From assembly GCA_964036665.1 (NCBI GenBank), contig OZ038526.1, positions 34,844,001-34,908,000 of the forward strand: a stretch of DNA of 64,000 nucleotides. The letters are read 5' to 3'. The translations under genes were made by a program, and so were the position numbers. Positions 21,173 to 33,100 of the stretch are shown here, piece by piece (within the stretch, counting starts at the first letter, position 1; each line of letters opens with the position of its first letter). The DNA is from Gordius sp. MW1 (lineage: Eukaryota > Nematomorpha > Gordioida > Gordea > Gordiidae). The notes below the pieces were generated by a model. That model had not been told where the DNA came from. It saw only the letters and a list, made by a program, of their open reading frames with translations, and searched no databases.

Positions 21173-24100
21173 TTAGATGCCATAACAAACATATTTTTTG
21201 TTGAGAAATTCATCTATTCCATATTTGGATCCTTCAGTACCAAAGCCAGATTGCTTGATACCTCCGAAAGGAGCTTCAGCAGCAGAAATTATACCTTCGT
21301 TGACGCCAATCATACCAAATTGCAAGGCAGCCTGAACTCGCCATATTTGGTCTACGTCTCGCGAGTAAAAATAACCTGGGCAGAAGGGGTAGCATATTTT
21401 AACATTTTATTATTAAAGATACAAGACTACATGTTAAAAAATCTTAATTAGATGGACGGCTTAAGTAAAACGGATACTTAGTATATTTTAGTAGTCTTAA
21501 TATAGGCGTAGCCAGGATTGCCTCATGGGGGGGGGGGTTTCCAAAAAAATGTTAAATGTTACTATTAAACAAAAATTTATTAAGCCTATATACAGTAGTG
21601 ACGGAGGTAGGACCATCTAATTAAGGGAAGGGGGGGGGGGGTAAATTTTGTGTCAAAGAATTTTGATTTTAAAATTATATAAATTCTATATGTACGATGG
21701 GTTTTTGGGCAAAATGCATTAATAATATCGTCAGAGACGCAAATTGCAAAGGGCTTTTTCCAATTTTTCTGTTTGCGCTAATTAGGGCCATTGGTTAAAC
21801 TAAACACTTGCATTGGTTTTTTAGGCTTAAATTTCCCACCAGAACCAATAATTGTCTTGCCCGGGGCCGTTTAAATGAAATTAAAAGCCTAAGTTCGCCC
21901 CGCTGCTATAATTTGGCTTGTATCAGCATCTTCTTCGTTTTAGGAAATATTTTTTAGAGAAATAATTAAGAATTAAATTACTTTTTATTAGAAAACACGC
22001 ACTCGGGACATATATTTTTTGTATAAATACTGTTATAATTAGTAGATTTCATCTAAAATTAAATATCAAATTAATTAAGATAATATATTATTTCTATATG
22101 CGCAACACACACAAGACTCATATTAATATTTTTTCCGTATAATTTAAAAATATTCATTTTTTTTGTCAATGGGGGGTCCTAACCCGAAACCCCCCCCCCT
22201 TCCTTACGCTACTGAGTCTTAATGTGCGTAGCTAGGGGAAGGCAGGAAAGGGCGGCTGCCGCCCTCTAAATCCAAAAACAAACTTTAAAATTTCTAAAGA
22301 TTCATTTTGCCCCTTCCTAAATCATTATTGCCCCCCCTTCTAATTCAAATTTTGGCTACGCCCATGGTAGCCTTATTATTGTAGGTTGATTTTGTTGCTA
22401 ACTAAAAGAGCTTATGTTTTGCCAAATTTATTGAGAAGTTTTAGATTATCTTAAAAGGGAGGTTAAACTTACACCTTCTATAAAAAGTCTAATTCACCTA
22501 GCGACATTCCATGTTTGAGGGGCGATAGTCATGGAGGCGGGGCAGAGGGGTGGGGGCGATGCATTATAATTTAGATTATTTCAAGAATTATATGGCTATA
22601 TCAGCTATGACATAAAATGGCACTACCTCAGTAAAGGTTTTTTTGACTTTCTAAACGAGTTCATCATGATTTAAATTAAGGACTATTTCCCCTAAACTAA
22701 ATAAAATTACTATTTTAGGTTAAACGGCGTAAATCTGTAGATAGTAACCGATTACAACGATTTTTAAAAGCCTTCGGAATCGTTAATATTATAAGCACAG
22801 TAATATTAATTTAACATTTGCTCACAACGCATTACGCGCTTATAAGATTTCATTCAACTTATTACGATTTTTATAACAATTTTACTTCATATCAGAATAA
22901 GGACCAGCGGTAAAACCTCGTTGAGTTGAGTTTTAGATGATAGAATGTGATAGTTAACTCAAAGAGTAATTACTGAATAAAGATAAAATTTGGAAGCAGA
23001 CTTAAGTTATATAGATCTTGAACACATATTTAAAGGTGAAAAGGATCCTTACTAATTTTATATATAACATTCGCATGCCTGCTTTAAATTAACTTAATAA
23101 AACGATTGGACAAAAGTGTATTTTGCGTACAATATATTATGCTATGAATTAAAGTAATTTTTAAATTTTTGTATAGCATTAAAGACATTTAACAACTTTA
23201 ATTTAGTATTATAACTAGATGGTGGCATGCTGAAAAAATTTGCGAAACTGATGTAGAAATTCAGCAGATTTAAATCATGGGAGAGAGGCCAAGTGGTGTA
23301 AAAACGGCTGGGTTTTGTTTGGTCGACCTTTAATTTTAGTCAACTAAACACGAATAGATCAATGGTTTTTTGGTCAAACTTTTGGTCTATATGTGCGACT
23401 AAGAAAAACGGACCAAAAAATCTTTGGTTTGTTGATGTTTAGTCGACTAACACCAAAGATCGACCAAACAAAACCCAGCCGTTTTTACAACACTTGTATA
23501 GGCATTCTATCGTTTGGTTAGAGTTCATTTAAAATTAATGAAAAAGTGTTTTGCGAACGCAGTGCTACTACTTATTCTAAATATTAAACATAGGCCCAAA
23601 AGTAATATGCACACTTTAGGTAAATACGCAAAAAAAATCAATTGAAAAAATTTCAAATTAAACGCTAGGCAAACATTTATTTCTTACTAGCTAGTCCGTA
23701 GGGCGTAGAATTTGCGATGGCTATAGCTTCTTCTTCACTCTCAAACCTACAACAATACAACCATGACAACTTTATAAATTCAATAAAACGTACAATTTAA
23801 AAAAAACGAACTAAAAAATTCAAAATTGAATCCTTTGCATTAAAAATTACTTAATAATTGAAGCCACCGGTCCAAAGATTTCTTCGGACCATATTCTCAT
23901 CCCATCAGCTACGTCAATTAAGATCGTGGGCTCAAAAAAGGTAGCTTCAAGCCGTTTGCCGCCAATCTTCACTTTGGCTCCTTTTTGAATCGCGTCTGAG
24001 ACAAGAGCTTCCACCTGTTACAGTTTAATTTACAGTTTAAATCCTAATTACAAAAAGACCCAAAAACCTTTGCTATGTTTATGTTTAGTCGACTAAAACC

Positions 24101-27100
24101 AACGGTCGACCGAACAAAACCCAGCCGCCGTTTTTACAACATTACCCGGGTGCAGTATTAACAAATAATGCTTCAGTCAACTCGTAATATTATTTTTTAA
24201 CTTAATCCTAACTTTTAGTACTAGGAGCGACGATGCAAAGTTAAAACAACCATGCTGACATTTTATACATAATTTTAATTGCTATGCAATTTATGGGCTC
24301 GATTTTGGTTGTCCGTCCGTCCTATCCAACTTGTAATTTTTCAATAAATGCTTTAGAAACTTATACGGGTTATAAATGACTGTGGACTTATGCTTCTGTA
24401 CAAGACTTTTATTTTGCTTTCGCAAATAGACTAGCTACTGACCGCTGGTTGGCTTTAATTTTTTTTATTATAATATATATTAAGGATTTTTAAAGTGGCC
24501 ACCCCCCCCCCCCCATGTAATACAGCAATTAAGGCAAAGTATCAAAGTTTAATTCCTAAAAATTACCCACTTATAGCTATTTTCAATTAAGATCCTCGAA
24601 ATTAACTATTATATTTATAAAACTAACCTTACTAACCCACAAATTCCACGGAAAAATGAAACACAAATTCCCCTTTCTTTTACCTTTTAACCTCTTAAAA
24701 TTTACTTTATTCACAGCAGAAGGGGTTATGAGTGGTCCGATAGTTACTAGGGGACCATCCCCCGGCCCAACGACCAAACAACGAACCCGCTCCATCAATT
24801 TTTCTACGAAAATGTCGTGCAAATTGGCGTGAACTAGGATGCGATTTGCGCAAACGCACGTCTTGAGAAAGTATTAGATATTTTTGGGAGAATATAAAAA
24901 CTAGTAGATTAAATGATTATTATTAATATTATTAATAATTTCAGTGAATGTCCACCATATAAAGTAGTGTTGTGAAAACGGCTGGGTTTTGTTTGGTCGA
25001 CCTTTGGTTTTCCTACGACAAACGGTCGCTTTTGGTCTGTTTTTCAAATTTTGACTAAGCCTAGAGGTCGTCTAAGAAAAACTGACCAAAAAACCTTCGT
25101 TTGTTTGTTGTTTGTTTGTTTGTGTTAAGTCGACTAAAAACATAGGTCGATCAAACAACAGCCGTTTTCACAACACTTATATACAGAGCCTAGCAGCTTG
25201 TTTAATGGTAAGTTTTATTGGCCAAAAACTTCTTTCAAAATTTGATATAAACACTACAGAACATACAATCGCATTGCAATCTCATAAATTTTGTCATATA
25301 TTTCATAAAATTCCTCACACCAAAATATTTCAAAAAGCCCTGGAAATCAATTTAATTTTAATTTAGCGATTTTTTAGATAATTTTGGCTAAGTTTCAGCT
25401 GTGCAAAGATGTCAATTTTAAGCACTTATTTTAAATTGGAAAAATAAACATAGAATTCCGTCGAGTTTTTTCTGTGCACATTTTAAAACTTCATTCCTAT
25501 ACTAGCCCCCCCCCCCACTAGTCTCGTAAAAACGGCTGGGTTTTGTTTGGTCGACCTTTGTTTTTAGTCGACTAAACATAAACAGACCTAACATTCATTT
25601 TTTGGTCTATTTTTCTTAGTCACGACCAAAGATTTTTTGGCGAAACCTTTGGCTGTTCCAGCCGTTTTTATAACACTACCCCCACACAATTTCTCAGCGC
25701 ATTACCATTGTCATATTTTAAGGAGCTTGAGAAATAAAAGCTAACATAGCTTAGCATTGAAAGAGTGTCGTAAAAACGGCTAAGTTAAGTTTGGTCGACC
25801 TTTAGTTTTAGTCGATATAACATAAGCAAATCAAAGGTTTGACCTAAAAAACTTTGATCTTGTCATGCGTTTAAGAAAAATAGATCAAAAAATCTTTAGT
25901 TTGTTTATGAACCCAGCCGTTTTTACAACATTATTAAGAGATAAATTTTTAGGGCTTCTCTACGAATATGTTTTACCTGACCACTACACCTAAACTTAGA
26001 GGCCATGAGGCCGTCTAAAGCTTTTTCCACGTCGGCAGTGGGGAAGATTATGAAGGGAGCGTTGCCACCCAATTCCATGGAAGTCCTTTTTATGGCTTGG
26101 GCTGCGTGGCCCAACAAAATCTAAGAATAAATATTATATAATTTATCAAGAAAAATAGTCAATTAAAAACACAATATAATATAGGTGTGCACATGGGCAT
26201 AGCCAATGAGGGGGGGGGGGCAGGGAGGGGCGGCTGCCCCCTCTAAATCTAAAAATTTGTTGAAATTTCTTAAAATTATGGCTAATTCCTGAAAATTATC
26301 GTTTCGCCCCTCCCTAAATCATTATTGCCCCCCCCCCTAAAATCCCAATGCTAGCTAAGCCCATGGGTGTCTGCATATTATTATCTTATAAACGTTACCC
26401 AAGCGCCATGGGCCCTGTTTTAACGAAAAAACGTAAAACAAAATAATTAACCCAAGCTAACTTATAAAATAAGGAATTTTACGATATATTTCCTAAATTT
26501 TTTACATTCGTTTGAAAAATATTCAGATTTCTTTTGTTAGATACAATTTAAGGAAAATCGAGGCAATTATTACAAATTAATTGTAAAAGCTCATTTAAAA
26601 GAACTATTTATTAATTGCTATGCAATTTATGGGCTCGTTTTTGGTTGTCCGTTGTCTGTCCGTTGTCCGTTGTCCGTTACCCTCCCTATCTATTTGCATT
26701 GGGTATATTAGGTTATCGATTTTTTAAATTAATGCATGAGAAAGAGGTGCCCCACCCCTCATCTCTATCAAGAGGTGCCCCACCCCTCATCTCTATCTCC
26801 CTCGCTTTCGGGCGGGGTCGGGTTTTAATTGCTACGTTAAATTAATGCATAAGTATATCTATATTTAAATTTTGGTAATTGCTATGCAATTTAACTTTGG
26901 GGTTAGAATCCCGGAGTTTTTTTTGACTCTTATGATTGTTCTTGTTACTATCATTGATAATAAGACTTTTTGGCCGTCCGCTGGCTGCTGACCAATGAAA
27001 AAAATGACCATTGGCCAAAATGTGAATCCGAGTTTATTTTTTCGTTTTTTTTTACTATTATGATTGTTCCTGTTACTACCATTGCTATTATGACTTTTTG

Positions 27101-30100
27101 GCCGTCCGTTGGCTGCTGACCAATGGAAAAAAAACACCATTGGCCAAAATGTGATTCGAAATTTGTGAATCGAAATTATTTTTTTTGTTTTTTTTTGACT
27201 ATTATGATTGTTCCTGTTCCTACCATTGCTATTATGACTTTTTGGCCGTCCGCTGGCTGCTGACCAATGGAATAAAATGACCATTGGCCAAAATGTGATT
27301 CGAAAATTGTTTTTTCGTTTTTTTTTACTATTATAAATTTATATCCACTTTTACTGTGTCCTGCCTGCTGACCAATGGAAAAAAATGACCATTGGCCAAA
27401 ATGTGATTCGAAATTTTTTTTCCCGTTTTTTTTTGACTATTATGAATTTATATCCACTTTTACCGTGTCCTGGCTGCTGACCAATGGAAAAAAATGACCA
27501 TTGGCCAAAATGTGTTTCGAAAATTTTTTTTCGTTTTTTTGGCTATCATTGACTTATAGAGTATCTGTTGGTACTGACCAATGGAGAAAATTTTATCACG
27601 CATCAAAATTTTCTAAATTTTATTATCGCGCAACAAAAATATGGGGGACAGGTTGCATTATTTTTTATTCAATTTTTAATATATATATTTTAATTAATAG
27701 GATTATATATAAAATTAATTTAATATGGTAAATAACTTAATATTAGACTTATACATTTTATATATTGAAATGGAGCACGAATTTTATCACTATCAAGTTG
27801 TCCTAAATAAATAAATGGGCCTGAATAAAAATTCGCGATTAACCGTTATATGCAAATATATAGTCATACGCTTCGCAATAAAACGATATTTTAATTGCTA
27901 TGCAATTTATGGGCTCGTTTTTGGTTGTCCGTTGATGTCCGTCGTCCGTTGTCTGTCCGTTACCCTATCTATTTGCATTGGGTATATTAGGTTATCGATT
28001 TTTAATTGCTATGCATGAGAAAGAGGTGCCCCACCCCTCATCTCTATCTCCCTCGCTTTCGGGCGGGGTCGGGTTTTAATTGCTACGTTAAATTAATGCA
28101 TAAGTATATCTATATTTAGATTTTGGTAATTGCTATGCAATTTAACTAGTTTTGGGGTTAGAATCCCGGAGTTTTTTTTGACTCTCATGATTGTTCTTGT
28201 TACTATCATTGATAATAAGACTTTTTGGCCGTCCGCTGGCTGCTGACCAATGAAAAAATGACCATTGGCCAAAATGTGAATCCGAGTTTATTTTTTCGTT
28301 TTTTTTTACTATTATGATTGTTCCTGTTACTACCATTGCTATTATGACTTTTTGGCCGTCCGTTGGCTGCTGACCAATGGAAAAAAATCACCATTGGCCA
28401 AAATGTGATTCGAAATTTTTTTTTCTCGTTTTTTTTGACTATTATGAATATATATCCACTTTTACCGTGTCCTGGCTGCTGACCAATGGAAAAAATGACC
28501 ATTGGCCAAAATGTGATTCGAGATTTTTTTTTAGTTTTTTTTGACTATTATGAATTTATATCCACTTTTACCGTGTCCTGGCTGCTGACCAATGGAAAAA
28601 AATGACCATTGGCCAAAATGTGATTCGAGATTTTTTTTTAGTTTTTTTTGACTTATGAATTTATATCCACTTTTACCGTGTCCTGGCTGCTGACCAATGA
28701 AAAAAAATGACCATTGGCCAAATTGTGAATCCGAGTTTATTTTTTCGTTTTTTTTTGACTTATGAATTTATATCCACTTTTACCGTGTCCTGGCTGTTTA
28801 CCAATGAAAAAAAATGACCATTGGCCAAATTTTATATATAACCTAAAAATTTATTATAGATGGTCTAACAGACAGCCAACTATGTAATATATATTTTTAA
28901 CCTTATAAATGCATATATATTTTTTTATTGGGTTAAGATATTTCATTTAATTAGATTGTGATTTCATAGAAAACCTAAAAAGTAATATTTAAAAAAATAA
29001 TATAGGTATTAGATTCTAATTTACGATAAAATATATCGATAGAAACTAACACAAAATTCGAAACCTCCTTCAAAGGTATAATCATAGCCCGTTATTTCTA
29101 ATTAAATTGAATCTACTATTAAACTCAAACACGAATTGTACTTTATTAGATGGCGCGCTTAAGTTTATACAATTAGTAAAATTTTTCTACGTGTCATAGA
29201 TATTACACCGCACGTGTGGCAGGGAAATGTCCGATATTTTTAAAATGAAAAGGTATTTTAGGAATCTGAAAAGGTTATTTTACCCCCGGCCGCCCTGGGC
29301 ACCTACGGGTAAAGTTTCGAGCGAATCGGGCTGGTAGTTTAAGAATTTAGCCCTTTTTTAAAACTAAAAAAAAACTTTTTTTTTTAATTTTTTTTTAACA
29401 TTAAATTAATATTTTGTTTTTGTTAATACCATTGATAATATGACTTTTTGACCGTCCGCTGGCTACTGACCGACGAAATATATTGATTTTCTAAACATAA
29501 AACACAACTTAATTATTTCATTATCTATATAAATAACATAATAACTTCTACTATTTTAAAGCCAGCATGGTATAGTGGTTATAGCGCCGGCTTGGGAACT
29601 GGAGGTGTGGGGTTCAAGTCAGGGAGGGGACAAATTTTTTTTTTTAATTTTTTTAAATTAAATTAATATTTGTTCATGTTAATACCAATGATAATATGAA
29701 TTTTTGACCGTCCGCTGGCTACTGACCAATAAAAAATGACCATTTTTCGTTTTTGAATTGGTTAACATTGATAATTACCCTATGTCCTCCCCTACAAGGG
29801 CCTATAACTAATTAACTAATTATTTTGCATCTAATACCCCCTATAGGCATTCTCGCCCCTTCCCACCTTTCTCGCCCATAAATACAATTTAGCACATGTA
29901 AATTTTTTGATATATCTTTATGATACCTGTGACAGTTTTAGATGCGCGGTCGTTACAGGCAATAGCGGAGCTATTGCATGTCGCTGATAGTTTCGTCGTA
30001 AGGATTTTTTTAATTTTTATTATTATTTCCCATTAATTTCTATGTAAAAATTTTTAATAATTTCTATGCAATTTTTTATTATAAGCTACAATAGGAATTA

Positions 30101-33100
30101 TCCCAATTTAATAACATTTTACCTTAACCAAAAGTAAGTTTTTAAATTTTATCATTTTTAGATGCGCGTTCGTAACAGGCAATAGCGGAGCTATTGCATA
30201 TCGCTGGTAATTGTGCCATTTTTAGATGCGCAGACGTAACAGGACGCCTAAATTAATTACTATTTTTAACAAAGTTTTCCATTATTACTAACCAAAATTT
30301 ATAGAGATGGACCTTTTGCATATCATTTTAAGAAAGATGTAAAATAATAAAAATTAGGTTTCCTCATTTTAAAAAGGAACTTATTAGTTCCTTTTTGAAC
30401 TAGTTCCTTTAACAGCTCTAGCTAAACCAATATTAAATGGCTTTTAAATAATTTGTTACCAAAACAATCAAAGTATCGAATAGTGAGAGCTAATGTATAT
30501 GAGAAATATTTTAATAATTGAACTACAATCATTTTTTAATAACTTTCATATAAGATGGAACAATTATTTTAGTTACATTTCTTTACCGTTACTAAATAAA
30601 AATTACCTCTGAATTACGTAGCGAGTTTTTTATTTTTATATTGATTATACGTTAAACCCCTACCCCTCCCTATCTTACCCTTCCACCGCTGAGTTGGTAT
30701 TATTAGGGGGCGGGAGTGGAGGAGATCATCCCTCAACCCCTTTTTATTATTATTGATTTTTATATGCTTTTGGCAAATTAACGGAGGGAAAGGGGGGATA
30801 GTGTGCGCGTTTAGTTTTAACGGAGTGAAAGGGGGGGAAGGAGGTAGTTACTCTTCTATTCCCCCTCACTTCAGGCAAATACACTTAGAGCGCCAAGTCA
30901 GCTGTTTATATCACTCAAATATTTATAGGGCTATTTATTTTTAAATCTTTTAAATTAGAAAATTAATCTTTAATTTAATTAACTGCGAATTAGGGCATAC
31001 TAATTTAAAGGTTTCCTTTACTTACAATAACGTTCCACTAGATTTTGTTTTGGTTCAAACAGTTTAACTTAAAAATGAAATGGTTGCATTTTTTCTAGCT
31101 TTATATTTTAATGTATTCAATCTTCTCGGAACTTTTGGTAATAATCCAGCCTCCTTATGCTGACCCCACTTCTTATGTATATACCTTATCTAATCTCTGT
31201 TATTTAACGCCTCTTTTATCATTTAATAAACATTAATCTCTCCTTCAATAATTTAATCTTTCATTTAATAAACATTAATCTCTCCTTTTTAAATACATTT
31301 TTAATATATTCCAAATGTCTTTGTATAATGTTATGTTTTCCATATGAACCTATTATAAATGACGTCTAACTCTATAATTCAGTACACTTTTAAAAAACAT
31401 TTTATCGTAAAAATATGTTTATCAAAAATGAAATTAATTGATCAGACAGGGACATGGACGTAGCCAGGTTTTGGTTTGGGGGGGGGGGGGGAGGCGAAAC
31501 GTTTAAAATTTCAATCAGGGGGGGCCAAACCTACAATTTTTAATTTTTACGGGTTTTTTCATTGAAAAATTTTATTTTCGTCATTTAGGGGGATTTTCTT
31601 ATTTGAACTAAAGGTCGACCAAGCAAAACCCAGGCAAAACTAGTCCCCCCCACTAAATGACAAAAAATTTCAATAAAGCTTCCTCCAAGAGTTACATTTT
31701 AGCCCCTTCACCCTCCTAACCTAAAATGTTTAACCTAATTTCATTAATTAAAAAATAAAAAATAAAGATGATATTTATATTTTATCCAGCCGATATTTAT
31801 ACACTTAACTCATTTATATTTTCCCGCTTCGTCAAATTGTAAATCAAAATAAAATTTTACGTTTTTTTGGCTAACATTGATACCTACCTATGCCCGTCAG
31901 TCCAATTCTTTTGCATTTAATACCCCCCTATAGGCATTCTCGCCCCTTCTCACCTTTCTCGCCCATAAATTGCATAGCAAATAAGCTACATTTATACGTA
32001 GAATAGATGAGTCGTCCCCTCTTCCCTTCCCCCCCCCCCTTCCCTTCTCCCCCTTCCCACGAGGGCCGAAGGCCCGAGTAATTTTATTTAGATATTGATC
32101 CAAGCCCTACACCTAATATTTAAAAATGTAACAGCAAAAAAGCTAGAGAAGCTGCAAAAAGAAATTTATATTTATAAAGGTAATCACTCGAGGCACAAAA
32201 ATAAATAAAAACATGGAATTTGGGCTAGGGCGAGGTCGGAAACGCAAACCAGCGGTCATTAGCTAGTCTTTGAGCGGAAGCAAAAGCCAATATAATTAAC
32301 TCCAGTTAGACAAGACGGACAACCAAAAGCGAGCCCATAAATTGCATAGCAATTAATAAATCATAGGTACTTTTCCTATGCTAGTGGAGCCGGTAAAGGA
32401 TATTTTAGAGACTAGGGGATGTTGACACATTAGTTTTCCAACGTCGGGACTTGATTCCCTCGAACAAGTTACAACATTAAATACCCCGGCAGGAATTCCA
32501 GCTTCGAGGCTCAGCTAAGGATAAACATTTGAAATGTATATATAATTATATAATTAAAATTCAATCTGAAAAAACGTGGGATAATGTTGAAATTTCCTAA
32601 ACTAATTTCAAACCGAACCAATGTTATAGAACCGGGCGACAAGGAGAGAATAACAGTATCACGGTATAACAAAAAAGATATTACAACAATTAATGAACAC
32701 ACAGTGTTCAAAAATATTTTTTATTTCATAATTTATTATCGAGACTTTTTGGTTCGTAATCTTCTGAACATAACTAAAGGGAAAAAAATCGTAAAAGTGA
32801 GATGGTCACCGAGACCAATAATTCTCATACACTTGAAATAGTTTAGATTGATTTTATAACGTTCAGGAACTTTTTTATTAATGCAAAACACAATATTAAA
32901 GATATTTATTCAATCGATTAAGAGTTTTTATATAGTTAGCCCAGCCCCCCCCCTTTAAAAAAAATCACTTAAATACCACTCTACAAACAGTTGCCCCAAA
33001 CAATAACAATTATAATATAATCGATTGCATTTACCTATTTAATACAAAGGAGCAAATCGCTACATTAAAACTACTAATAGGAGATATCACATTCAAAATG

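Noticed and set aside
26865-27284. Open frame of 139 codons with repeated [19 protein letters not shown]-like units (and similar frames at 28142-28502, 50221-50670, 50311-50589)
   Set aside because: They are translations of the tandem minisatellite units, occur on both strands and in repeat copies only, and show no start or splice context.
29561-29632. Functional tRNA gene
   Set aside because: Acceptor and T stems do not pair and the anticodon loop is one base too long; only the internal promoter boxes look preserved.
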